From contig JBLNBN010000068.1 in assembly GCA_050260015.1 (NCBI GenBank), positions 61,397-125,396 on the forward strand: a stretch of DNA of 64,000 nt. Direction: 5' to 3'. This document shows, one piece after another, positions 8,867-17,145 of this stretch (within the stretch, counting starts at the first letter, position 1; each line of letters opens with the position of its first letter). The notes beneath the pieces are model-generated. The model searched no databases, was not told the origin of the DNA, and saw only the letters and a list, made by a program, of their open reading frames with translations. The translations under genes were made by a program, and so were the position numbers. This DNA comes from JBLNBN01 sp050260015 (lineage in GTDB: Bacteria; Bacteroidota; Ignavibacteria; Kapaibacteriales; UBA2268).

Positions 8867-10140
8867 ACCTCGAAAGCATACTAATTTTTGAGCCGAAAAG
8901 GGTAGAGGATTTCTACCCTTTTTCGGTATTGCACTGCCTTTGGGAACTTCGCTGCGGCGCTCTTCGGCTTTATGAGAAGATCAACTTCCAGTTTCCGCAT
9001 AGTAAGCTCATTTTCTACGCGAAGGAAAAACGTTTAAAATCATTTTTAGAGCGATTCTCAATTATTAACGGCGAGTTCGAGTACGAAGATCTCCTTGCAG
9101 TGGACGCGACCGTCGTGCCGAACAAAATATTCTTTGACGAGATAAAAAAGGGATATGCCGAGCGTAAGAAAGCTTCCCGCGGTCCCGCAGTATTTTATTT
9201 GGAAGGCAAGCCGGTCGCAGCTTATTTCCCTGCGGAAGAATTGCAATTAGTGGAATCGATCTCCCCGGAGCTATTGACAGACCTAACGCTCGATATTTTT
9301 AAGAAGTATCAAAGGATCGACATAGCCCGCTCGACGGCGCTGGATTACGTATGGGACTGCCTGGACGCGACTCCGGCGGAAATTAACCGAGACGCGGAAT
9401 TGCTCGACATAGAAAGCATAAAGGAGCCCGCTTTCTATCCTGGCGCGCACTTCGTCTCGCAGGGGAATATTTACGTCGGTTCAGGGGTTAATATATCGCC
9501 AGGTTGCGTTATCGACGCGAGCGCTGGGGCAGTTATAGTCGAATCCAACGTAAAGATAATGCCCAATACCTTTATCGAAGGTCCATGCTTTATCGGATCG
9601 TACAGCATGATCAAAGCCGGGGCGAAGATTTACGGCGGGACCTCTATCGGCGAGGTATGTAAAATTGGCGGCGAAGTGGAGAATTCGATAATTCATGCGT
9701 ATTCAAATAAGCAGCACGAAGGCTTCCTTGGGCATTCCTACCTCTGCGAATGGGTTAATCTCGGCGCGGATACTAACACGAGCGATCTGAAAAACAATTA
9801 CGCAAATATTATGGCGGACCTGGACGGTAAGGACGTTTCGACCGGCAGGCTAATGCTTGGGGCGATTATCGGCGACCATACGAAAACGGCGATAAATTCG
9901 ATGTTCAACACCGGATCTACTATCGGTATATTCAATATGGCCGCTTCGCCGGGCTTTTTACCAAAATTTATGCCCTCGTTTACGTGGTTGACCGATCGAG
10001 CTAAGCTCTATCGGGTTGAATACGCGCTTCAGACCGCAAAAATCGTAATGTCGCGGCGCAACCGGGCGATGCACCCGGCGGAGCAGGCGCTGATAGAAGC
10101 CGAGTACGCCCGCGTTAAAGCTGCTGGAGCATTTTCTTAG
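8863..10140 (+). CDS. GlmU-like sugar-1-phosphate nucleotidyltransferase with left-handed beta helix
   Basis: A 425-residue protein resembling the alternative GlmU family common in Bacteroidota (TIGR03991 type, named from memory). Residues 1 to about 180 form a degenerate nucleotidyltransferase-like part; residues from about 190 hold hexapeptide repeats (VSQGNIYVGSGVNISPG, MIKAGAKIYGGTSIG), and NLGADTNTSDLKNNYANI resembles the acetyl-CoA site of GlmU. The presumed role is making UDP-GlcNAc or a similar sugar nucleotide. The N-terminus lacks an obvious GlmU-type LAAGxGTRM loop, so the nucleotidyltransferase activity is less certain. It is coupled by ATGA to the FKBP gene and overlaps the opposing lipoprotein gene by 26 bases. 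Confidence 0.8.
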   Translation: MNLESILIFEPKRVEDFYPFSVLHCLWELRCGALRLYEKINFQFPHSKLIFYAKEKRLKSFLERFSIINGEFEYEDLLAVDATVVPNKIFFDEIKKGYAERKKASRGPAVFYLEGKPVAAYFPAEELQLVESISPELLTDLTLDIFKKYQRIDIARSTALDYVWDCLDATPAEINRDAELLDIESIKEPAFYPGAHFVSQGNIYVGSGVNISPGCVIDASAGAVIVESNVKIMPNTFIEGPCFIGSYSMIKAGAKIYGGTSIGEVCKIGGEVENSIIHAYSNKQHEGFLGHSYLCEWVNLGADTNTSDLKNNYANIMADLDGKDVSTGRLMLGAIIGDHTKTAINSMFNTGSTIGIFNMAASPGFLPKFMPSFTWLTDRAKLYRVEYALQTAKIVMSRRNRAMHPAEQALIEAEYARVKAAGAFS

Positions 10141-10987
10141 CCTTTGGCACGAGGCGGCTATTCGGGTATTTCTCAATTATAGCCCTGTAGGCGGCTTTCG
10201 CTTCCTGCAGATTGCCGGAGCGCAGACGCTGCTCCGCAATCCTGTTTTGTTCTTCCGCGCTGTCGTTGTCGGCTGGCGCAGTAGCTTTGCGCGGCTTCAC
10301 GCGAATTGGTTTGGGGACGCGGGAGGTGGGCCTCGACGCTTCCTTGTCGAGAATCTTAATCTTTTTTACCGCTGGCGCGGGCTTTTTTACCGGCTTCTCG
10401 GCCGGTTCGTTGTCCGGCAGTATTAGATCGCCGTCCGTATTGGCTGGCTTCGCGGTTTCGCGCGGAGCATCGCCGGGATACGCGCGGCCGTCGGGCTTAG
10501 CAATGTATTTGATCGCGTTATGGATTTCTCCCACCGTCGCTTTAATTTCCTCGACGTCGTCCTGCATCTTATCGACCCTATTTTTTAACTCCGATTGCTT
10601 TTGGCCAATGTCCTGCATTTGCTTACGCAGCGTCGGGAGCTTACGCTCCTCCTGCAATGCGACTGCGCTTTGCATATCGGGGCGGGTTGCGGCGCGCTCT
10701 TCCTCAATTACTTTTTCTTCCGTGTCGTTAATATCCTCGACGGTATCTATTGGATCGATCCCGGGTTTCTTTAGATTATGTTCAAATTTTTCAAGCTCGG
10801 CGGCGAATTCGCTTTCCTGCGGCGCCGGCGCGGCTTTAGCTCTTTTATCGTAGCCGCCGATCTTGCTGCCGCGAACGTAGTGCGCCCTTCCGCATGAAGA
10901 GAGCAACGAGGAGATTAATATTATGCAAACGGCGATTATTAACCTACCGGAAAAGGAGCTGAAATTGATAGAGCTTGATTTTTGCAT
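10115..10987 (-). CDS. lipoprotein with coiled coil and C-terminal TPR (YbgF/CpoB-like architecture)
   Basis: A 290-residue lipoprotein: the signal peptide ends in LSSC (Cys about residue 32). Residues about 100-155 form a coiled coil (LRKQMQDIGQKQSELKNRVD...), then comes a Lys/Pro/Ala-rich linker, and the last 45 residues are one tetratricopeptide unit (AEQRLRSGNLQEAKAAYRAI...). This order of coiled coil and TPR resembles CpoB/YbgF, but the TPR part is much shorter, so orthology is not claimed. GAGG five bases before ATG supports the start. Its 3' end overlaps the GlmU-like gene by 26 bases, tail to tail. Confidence 0.8.
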   Translation of the reverse strand: MQKSSSINFSSFSGRLIIAVCIILISSLLSSCGRAHYVRGSKIGGYDKRAKAAPAPQESEFAAELEKFEHNLKKPGIDPIDTVEDINDTEEKVIEEERAATRPDMQSAVALQEERKLPTLRKQMQDIGQKQSELKNRVDKMQDDVEEIKATVGEIHNAIKYIAKPDGRAYPGDAPRETAKPANTDGDLILPDNEPAEKPVKKPAPAVKKIKILDKEASRPTSRVPKPIRVKPRKATAPADNDSAEEQNRIAEQRLRSGNLQEAKAAYRAIIEKYPNSRLVPKAKKMLQQL

Positions 10988-11151
10988 AATTACCTCGATA
11001 TTTCTTTTATCATTATTTTTCGAATTAATAATGCAAGCCGTATGCCGAAACTAAAATTGAACGAGAAAGCCAATATCCAAATAAAAAAATAAAATAAAAA
11101 TGTATATAATTGTCTTTATGAATGTAATTGAATGTTCTTTTTCGGGGAAAA

Positions 11152-12147
11152 ATGGAATTAATCGAGAAAAAAATTAAATTTGAAGATTCCGACTTGCTCG
11201 CGGTAATGTCGATGAATCAAGACTTTATGAGTTTTATTGAAAACCGTTTCAAAACGGCGATTATTCTTCGCGGAACGACATTGATTTTGCGGGGGCAACA
11301 GGATGAAATATCCGCCTTGGAAAAGATCTTCAAGGAATTGAATTTCGTACTGCAACGCGGCGGAACGCTCGGCATGAACGACGTCATAAAGGTAGTCGAG
11401 CTGCTCGACGTCAACTCGAAGCTGGACTTTGAAACGCTCGAACAGCGCGCGGCCCACCCCCAGGGGAACGTAATATTCCACGGCGCTAAGGACGTGATTC
11501 GCGCTCGAACGCCGAAGCAGTTGGAGTACTACCAAAAGACCCTCGAGAACGATTTAGTGTTCGCGATAGGCCCTGCCGGAACCGGCAAAACGTTCCTCTC
11601 GGTTGCTATAGCGCTTGCCGCGCTCCGAAGGAACGAAGTTGCGAGGATAATTCTTTCGAGGCCGGCAGTCGAGGCGGGCGAATCCTTGGGATTCCTTCCC
11701 GGGGATCTCCGGGAAAAGATCGACCCCTACTTGCGCCCTCTAAAGGATGCGTTGCACTATATGCTAAGCGGCGAGAAGCTGAAGTCTCTTATGGAAAAAG
11801 AGACCATCGAGATAAATCCCCTTGCATATATGCGCGGCAGAACCCTGAGCAATGCGTTTATAATACTGGACGAGGCGCAAAACGCTACAATTACGCAGAT
11901 GAAGATGTTCCTGACCAGGTTGGGAACAGGCTCGAAGGCGATTATCACCGGGGACGTAACGCAAATAGACCTGCCGAATAAACGCGATTCCGGGCTGATA
12001 AACGCCCGAAGAATATTGGAAGGAGTTCCGGGCATCGGCTTTATTTATTTCGACAACAAGGACGTCGTCAGGCACAAACTTGTGGCGGACATTATCCGCG
12101 CTTACGAACGTGAAACGGAAGAACACAGAAAGAGCGATAAAAAATGA
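11152..12147 (+). CDS. phoH: PhoH family ATPase
   Basis: A PhoH-like P-loop ATPase of 331 residues, linked in other bacteria to RNA metabolism and stress. Walker A GPAGTGKT is at about residues 140-147, and Walker B with IILDEAQNATITQMKMFLTRLG follows. The N-terminal 100 residues match the usual PhoH N-terminal (KH-like) region. An in-frame TTG at 11128 could add eight residues, but ATG 11152 with GGGG at 11144-11147 is preferred. It is the first gene of a tight four-gene run: its TGA overlaps the cdaA ATG. Confidence 0.93.
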   Translation: MELIEKKIKFEDSDLLAVMSMNQDFMSFIENRFKTAIILRGTTLILRGQQDEISALEKIFKELNFVLQRGGTLGMNDVIKVVELLDVNSKLDFETLEQRAAHPQGNVIFHGAKDVIRARTPKQLEYYQKTLENDLVFAIGPAGTGKTFLSVAIALAALRRNEVARIILSRPAVEAGESLGFLPGDLREKIDPYLRPLKDALHYMLSGEKLKSLMEKETIEINPLAYMRGRTLSNAFIILDEAQNATITQMKMFLTRLGTGSKAIITGDVTQIDLPNKRDSGLINARRILEGVPGIGFIYFDNKDVVRHKLVADIIRAYERETEEHRKSDKK

Positions 12148-12911
12148 CAGATATTTTCAGGATAGGATTCCTGCATATTTCAATAATTGACGTATTTGAC
12201 ATAGCGCTCTCGTCCGTGCTCTTCTATTGGGTCTACCGCGCATTGAAGAACACGGTAGCCTTACAAATTTTATTCGGTTTAGTGATCATCATCGGGCTTT
12301 CCTTTATAACGGAAGCGGTGAATATGAGGTCCATGAACTGGATACTGAGAACAATATCCGACATCTGGCTGCTGGCGTTTATTATCCTATTCCAGCCCGA
12401 ATTGCGGAAGATGCTATTGATGTTAACCCGCAGCTCGATTTTCCGCGTATTCGTTAAATCGAGAATTGCGCAGACATTGGACGAAGTGATTGACGCGGCT
12501 TTGGAAATGAGCGAAAAGCATATAGGAGCGTTAATCGTATTTACGCGATCGCAGAACGTACAGATGCGAATTGACACGGGTATCAGGATGCAAGCCGCAG
12601 TCTCGCGCGAACTGCTTCTCTCGATATTCAATCCGAAATCTCCGTTGCACGACGGGGCTGTAATAATCGACAATCAAATGATACTCGCCGCCCGTTGCGT
12701 ATTGCCGCTAACGGGCATATCGAAAATTAAGGGCAAGAACTTGGGCACGCGCCATCGCGCCGCATTAGGACTTTCCGAGCAAGTGGACGCTTTAGCGCTG
12801 ATAGTTTCAGAGGAGACGGGGTGGATTTCAATCGCGGACGGCGGCGACTTGATGCTTAACATATCTCACGATCAATTGCCTACAGTCCTAAAGAGCAAGC
12901 TCGAGGAATAA
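12144..12911 (+). CDS. cdaA: membrane-bound diadenylate cyclase (c-di-AMP synthase)
   Basis: CdaA makes c-di-AMP from two ATP at the inner membrane. Three membrane helices fill about residues 10-100; the DAC domain follows with GALIVFTR, the LHDGA motif (D170-G171-A172) and GTRHRAALG with the RHR motif (about 203-205), so all catalytic motifs are kept. Length 255 is normal. Usual neighbours such as ybbR or glmM are absent; instead it overlaps phoH (ATGA) and abuts pcm with no gap. No phosphodiesterase or obvious c-di-AMP receptor is present in the window. Confidence 0.95.
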   Translation: MTDIFRIGFLHISIIDVFDIALSSVLFYWVYRALKNTVALQILFGLVIIIGLSFITEAVNMRSMNWILRTISDIWLLAFIILFQPELRKMLLMLTRSSIFRVFVKSRIAQTLDEVIDAALEMSEKHIGALIVFTRSQNVQMRIDTGIRMQAAVSRELLLSIFNPKSPLHDGAVIIDNQMILAARCVLPLTGISKIKGKNLGTRHRAALGLSEQVDALALIVSEETGWISIADGGDLMLNISHDQLPTVLKSKLEE

Positions 12912-13586
12912 ATGAGCGCATTTACAGAGGAACAAATTGAGCGCCGGCGCGAGGAGCGGGAAGCGCTCTGCAAAAGTCTACGGTCGAAGGGCATTTGGCA
13001 CACCCGTACGCTTCGCGCTATTGAGAGCGTGCCAAGAGAACTATTCCTCGAAGAAGAGATGAAGCCCCATGCATACGTAGACAACGCATTGCCGATCGAT
13101 TGCAGGCAAACTATCTCTCAGCCTTTTACCGTCGCCTATATGACCCAGTTGCTGAACGTAAAGGAGGGCGAAAAGGCGCTTGAAATAGGCACCGGCAGCG
13201 GTTACCAGGCGGCAGTGCTTTCGGCTCTCGGCGCGAAAGTGTATTCCGTGGAAAGATTCGAGCGGCTATATAAAAAAACTTCCGAATTTCTGAAAAGTTT
13301 CGGCTTAGACGTCGAAGTAAAACTTGGAGATGGGACGCTTGGATGGGAAGAAAACGCTCCGTACGATAAAATAATAGTTACTGCAGCCGCACCAGGCCCT
13401 CCGCCCTCGCTGTTCCGGCAGCTTAAGATCGGCGGAAGGATGGTAATCCCGATAGGCGGCAAAAAAATACAGAGGATGCATGCCCTCAATAAAATATCTG
13501 AGACGCATTACCGCGCGGAAAAATATGATTCTTTTAAATTTGTTCCCCTCGTAGGCGAAGAAGGCTGGCATGAAGATGAACTCTAA
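12912..13586 (+). CDS. pcm: protein-L-isoaspartate O-methyltransferase
   Basis: Pcm methylates isoaspartyl residues in damaged proteins so they can revert to aspartate. Visible motifs: RAIESVPRELFL, the substrate loop DNALPIDCRQTISQPFTVAYMTQLL, the SAM site ALEIGTGSGYQAAVLSAL, and DKIIVTAAAP. Length 224 is normal. The ATG directly follows the cdaA stop, and the 3' end overlaps miaA by 17 bases, so it lies inside the phoH-cdaA-pcm-miaA operon. Confidence 0.95.
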   Translation: MSAFTEEQIERRREEREALCKSLRSKGIWHTRTLRAIESVPRELFLEEEMKPHAYVDNALPIDCRQTISQPFTVAYMTQLLNVKEGEKALEIGTGSGYQAAVLSALGAKVYSVERFERLYKKTSEFLKSFGLDVEVKLGDGTLGWEENAPYDKIIVTAAAPGPPPSLFRQLKIGGRMVIPIGGKKIQRMHALNKISETHYRAEKYDSFKFVPLVGEEGWHEDEL

Positions 13587-14499
13587 ACCGCACGTGCTTG
13601 TAATCGGCGGGCCGACAGCCTCGGGCAAAACCCGCTTGGCAATCGAGCTCGCTAAATCGCTGGGCGGGGAGATTGTGTCCGCGGACAGCCGCCAAATTTA
13701 TAAGTACATGGATATTGGTACCGCCAAGGCGACTGCGGAGGAACGCGCGGAGGCTTTCCACCACCTGGTTGACTTCCTTGAGCCGAAGGAAAATTACTCG
13801 GCGGGTCAATTCGCCAAGGACGCCGTCGCAAAGATAAAAGAAATACTCAACCGGGGGGCTTTTCCTATAGTGTGCGGCGGCACCGGTCTCTATATTGAAG
13901 CATTGACGGAAGGATTAAGGGAGAGCGAGGATCCCGATCCCGGTATACGCGCTTTCTTAAATAATTTATACGCGGAGCGGGGGAAAGAAGGGTTGGTCGA
14001 ATACCTCGCGGAGCGCGACGCACAAGCCCTGGAGATGTACCCGGATAGAAACCCGGCGAGATTAATCAGGGCTTTGGAATATTGCCTGTCAACAGGGAGA
14101 AAATTCTCCGAGGGAATTGGCGAACGCAGGAAGGAAGGCGATTTTAACTTCCTAATGTTCGGCCCCGATATCCCCAGGGAGACTCTCTACGAGCGAATAA
14201 ACGCCCGCGCCGAAGCTATGTGGAGCGGCGGGCTTATTGAAGAAACGGAACGGCTGCTTGCGATGGGTGTCGAAGAGGGGACGAATGCGCTGAATACAGT
14301 AGGCTACAAAGAGGCCGTTGATTATATTAAAGGTAGGAATAACGGCGGGGATGCGCTCGAGCAAATGAAACGCAATACGCGCCGTTATGCAAAAAGGCAA
14401 ATGACGTGGTTCCGCAACCGTGGAAGCCTCACATTTATGAGCGGGGAAGGCGGTTTTATCTTAAAAAATATACTTGGTATTGTTAAAAAATTAATATAA
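13570..14499 (+). CDS. miaA: tRNA dimethylallyltransferase
   Basis: MiaA adds a dimethylallyl group to A37 of tRNAs that read codons starting with U. The P-loop GGPTASGKTRLAIELA is followed by GEIVSADSRQIYKYMDIGTAKAT, and GGTGLYIEAL and NTRRYAKRQMTWFR are the other family blocks. Length 309 is normal. ATG 13570 lies inside pcm; a second ATG at 13576 is also possible. It is the last gene of the operon. A promoter for the next gene (14474-14504) overlaps its last codons and stop. Confidence 0.96.
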   Translation: MKMNSKPHVLVIGGPTASGKTRLAIELAKSLGGEIVSADSRQIYKYMDIGTAKATAEERAEAFHHLVDFLEPKENYSAGQFAKDAVAKIKEILNRGAFPIVCGGTGLYIEALTEGLRESEDPDPGIRAFLNNLYAERGKEGLVEYLAERDAQALEMYPDRNPARLIRALEYCLSTGRKFSEGIGERRKEGDFNFLMFGPDIPRETLYERINARAEAMWSGGLIEETERLLAMGVEEGTNALNTVGYKEAVDYIKGRNNGGDALEQMKRNTRRYAKRQMTWFRNRGSLTFMSGEGGFILKNILGIVKKLI

Positions 14500-14504
14500 T
14501 TTTG
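14474..14504 (+). promoter_or_regulatory. Bacteroidota-type promoter for aroE-aroK
   Basis: TTG (14474-14476), a 20-base spacer and TAATTTTG (14497-14504) match the TTG-N19/20-TAnnTTTG pattern of Bacteroidota promoters. It overlaps the miaA stop and ends 21 bases before the aroE-aroK start, giving a very short leader. Seen by eye only. Confidence 0.55.
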
Positions 14505-14525
14505 GTATAAAAGAATGAAGATAAA

Positions 14526-15851
14526 ATGCAAAACAAGATTAACAAATACATCGTCGTCGCAGGCTCCCCAATAGCCCACAGCAAGAGCCCGGCAATATTT
14601 AACAAGTTAATCAACAAGCAAAAACCGATTAATATATATTCACGGTTGTGGCTTAGCAAACTAAATGAGCTGTTCATTATTCAGGAAGATTTAAATCTTT
14701 ACGCCGCAAATGTAACCACTCCTTTCAAGACCGAGATATTTAATAAACTGGGCAGCCAGGACGAAGCCACCCAGCAGATAGAAGCCATCAACACTGTTAT
14801 CTTCGGGGAGCAGGATCTAACATATAACACCGATTACTTAGCCGTAAAAGATATTTTTTACAGAAGGTACGCCAAAACCGATTTAGGGGCAAATAACGGG
14901 AAGCTGCCTTATAAAAGGGCTCTTGTGCTTGGTTGCGGCTCGAGCGGTCGCGCCGCGGCGGTCGCGCTAAAGGAATTGGGCTTCAGGGTTACCCTGGCCA
15001 ACAGAACTTACCAAAGAGCGATAGATTACGCTCAAAAGAGAAAGCTGCATTGCCTTGAATGGGGCAATATGAATACGGACGTCTTCCAGATAGTCGTCGA
15101 CACCGTCTCCGAAAATATCTTCAAGCCGTCGGACTTCCCGCGCGCTGAGTACTTCCTGCACGCGAAATACTTCGGCGAAAACGGTATCGATCAATTCAAC
15201 TCTAAAGTTATTCACCCGGAGGAATGGCTTTTATCGCAAGCCTACTTTACGGCTGATATTATTGAAGGCAGGACCTTGCCGCGGGAAAATTTTGAATCGG
15301 ACCTGGACGAAGTGATTAAGTGGGACGTGAACGCCCATAAAAACTCCAACATCTTCCTGTTCGGCTTTATGAATTCCGGGAAATCTACCGTTGGGAAAAT
15401 ATTAGCGAAAAAACTTGGTCGCAACTTTATCGACGTAGACAACGAAGTTGAGAAGGACGCGGGGCTAAGCGTCGTAAATATATTCGAGAACTATGGCGAA
15501 AATTATTTCCGTACTAAAGAGAACGAGACGCTAAATAGAATATGCGCGAACCTAACTAAATCCCGGCAGAAAGCGGTTATTAGCTGCGGCGGCGGGATAA
15601 TGGAAAACGAACGAAATCGGCGTCTCCTCCATCAAAACGGATATTGCGTGTGGGTATATCGTCCTTTTGATGATATGATGCGCATGATGGAGGTAGCGCG
15701 AAGGCCCGTCGCGATGACCCGTAATAAAGAGGAACTTTTCGCGCTGTACAATCATCGGAAACCGCTCTACTTCGAAAGCTCCGACCTGATACTCTTTTCG
15801 GCCTCGGACTTCGAGCGCCGGACGCTCGAGCTTGGCAATGAATTTAAGTAG
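14526..15851 (+). CDS. aroE-aroK: fused shikimate dehydrogenase and shikimate kinase
   Basis: A two-domain protein joining consecutive shikimate pathway steps. Residues 1 to about 265 are AroE-like: AGSPIAHSKSPAIFN, NVTTPFK (catalytic Lys), YNTDYLA (matching Asp) and the NADP loop LVLGCGSSGRAAAVAL. Residues from about 275 are AroK-like: FLFGFMNSGKSTVGKILAKKLG (P-loop), DVDNEVEK, FRTKENETL, SCGGGI and the LID arginine in ARRPVA. It would reduce 3-dehydroshikimate and then phosphorylate shikimate. Length 441 equals the two parts together, with no sign of a frameshift. The 3' end overlaps aroA, which makes the next pathway product. Confidence 0.9.
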   Translation: MQNKINKYIVVAGSPIAHSKSPAIFNKLINKQKPINIYSRLWLSKLNELFIIQEDLNLYAANVTTPFKTEIFNKLGSQDEATQQIEAINTVIFGEQDLTYNTDYLAVKDIFYRRYAKTDLGANNGKLPYKRALVLGCGSSGRAAAVALKELGFRVTLANRTYQRAIDYAQKRKLHCLEWGNMNTDVFQIVVDTVSENIFKPSDFPRAEYFLHAKYFGENGIDQFNSKVIHPEEWLLSQAYFTADIIEGRTLPRENFESDLDEVIKWDVNAHKNSNIFLFGFMNSGKSTVGKILAKKLGRNFIDVDNEVEKDAGLSVVNIFENYGENYFRTKENETLNRICANLTKSRQKAVISCGGGIMENERNRRLLHQNGYCVWVYRPFDDMMRMMEVARRPVAMTRNKEELFALYNHRKPLYFESSDLILFSASDFERRTLELGNEFK

Positions 15852-17082
15852 CGATAAGATCTTTAAACTTACCGCGCCGCCGTCAAAAAGCGACGCCATC
15901 CGAAGAGTAGCGGCCGCATGCCTGTTCGGCCCCGCCGACCTATATTCCGCGATTCCTCTATCCGCCGACGTACGAGCGGCTCTTAGCATGGCGGAAGCGA
16001 TAGGGGCAAAAATCAAAATCAACGACGGTTTAATAAATATTGAGCCGCCTCCAAAAATTCGCACCAATGCGCTAATACAGTTGAACGCCGGCGAGTCCGC
16101 GCTGGCGCTAAATCTCTTCGCGGTTATTGCATCGTTTTACGCCGCGAATCGTTCGATAACCTTAAACGGGTCGCTCGCCCGAAGAAAATTCGATAGCGGG
16201 GACGTATTGAGCCGATTTGGCATATCGTGCGCGCGCCGAGGCGATGAAATCGAATTTTCCGGGGAGTTTACTCCCGTCGATTATACTTTCGAATCTGAAG
16301 AATCCAATCAAATGATTTCCGCGATCGCCTTTGGGGCAGCCGCCCGGGGCGCTTCCTGCAGGCTTAGCCATCCGCGGCTGGCAAGCGTCGGCTACTTACG
16401 GATGACATGCGACGCCCTGCGCGAGTACGGCTTCAAAATAGAATTCAGCGACGCCCAAACCTATATCCACAAAGAAAGAATTCCAATTCATGGTAAACGA
16501 TCGATCAGTATCGAGGGCGATTGGTCCTCCGCGGCTTTTTTTCTCGTGTCCGGAGCATTCTTTAAACCGGTAATGATTAGCGGATTAAATGCGGACTCTT
16601 CACAACCTGATCGCTCGATTGTTGAAATCCTGCATAAGGCAGGCGCAAACGTTTATTTTGATCGCAACGCGGTATGCGTTCGTCCCTCCCGGGCTTTGCG
16701 GAGCTTCGAGACGGATCTCGCGGGGGCGCCGGACCTATTCCCGCCGGTCGCCGCTTTAGCGCTTTATTGCAATGGAACCACCGTACTAAAGGGCGCTCGC
16801 AGGCTGAAAAATAAAGAATCCGACAGGGCCGCGGCGTTAGTGGAGGAATTCACAAAGCTGGGCGGGGATCTCGAGTTAGTCGGCGACAACCTGGTTATCC
16901 GGGGCGGCGTAAAGCTAACCGGCGGACAAATAAACGTTCGCGGCGATCACCGTATCGCTATGGCCGCGCTCGTAGCCGGATTACGAACTTCCGGCATGGT
17001 AAGGACCGACGACCAGGATTGCATTGGGAAAAGCTATCCCGCATTCCTTCATGATTATTCCACTTTTCTTTCATTTGATTGA
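15838..17082 (+). CDS. aroA: 3-phosphoshikimate 1-carboxyvinyltransferase (EPSP synthase), divergent
   Basis: EPSP synthase joins PEP to shikimate-3-phosphate. Recognisable blocks are PSKSDAIRR (active-site Lys and Arg), NAGESALALNLF, SNQMISAIAFG, the PDLFPP Asp, KNKESDRAAALVEEF, DHRIAMAALVAG and the terminal GKSYPAFL. Length 414 is near normal. The NAG block usually ends in a substrate-binding Arg (NAGTAxR or GESGLSxR); here that place seems to be Asn, a change worth checking. Start ATG 15838 (or TTG 15832) lies inside aroE-aroK, so the genes are coupled and encode three successive enzymes. Confidence 0.87.
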   Translation: MNLSSDKIFKLTAPPSKSDAIRRVAAACLFGPADLYSAIPLSADVRAALSMAEAIGAKIKINDGLINIEPPPKIRTNALIQLNAGESALALNLFAVIASFYAANRSITLNGSLARRKFDSGDVLSRFGISCARRGDEIEFSGEFTPVDYTFESEESNQMISAIAFGAAARGASCRLSHPRLASVGYLRMTCDALREYGFKIEFSDAQTYIHKERIPIHGKRSISIEGDWSSAAFFLVSGAFFKPVMISGLNADSSQPDRSIVEILHKAGANVYFDRNAVCVRPSRALRSFETDLAGAPDLFPPVAALALYCNGTTVLKGARRLKNKESDRAAALVEEFTKLGGDLELVGDNLVIRGGVKLTGGQINVRGDHRIAMAALVAGLRTSGMVRTDDQDCIGKSYPAFLHDYSTFLSFD

Positions 17083-17145
17083 TATTTTTCATATATTGCC
17101 ATAATATTCAAATGTGTTCAATTGATTTCGATGTAAACCAGAGCT

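Noticed and set aside
10212..10853. 213-residue plus-strand ORF opposite the coiled-coil lipoprotein
   Set aside because: Ser/Leu/Ala-rich shadow frame; the minus-strand gene has a lipobox, ribosome site and coiled coil.
12233..12673. 146-residue minus-strand ORF inside cdaA
   Set aside because: cdaA is complete with all catalytic motifs; this is an antisense frame without domain features.
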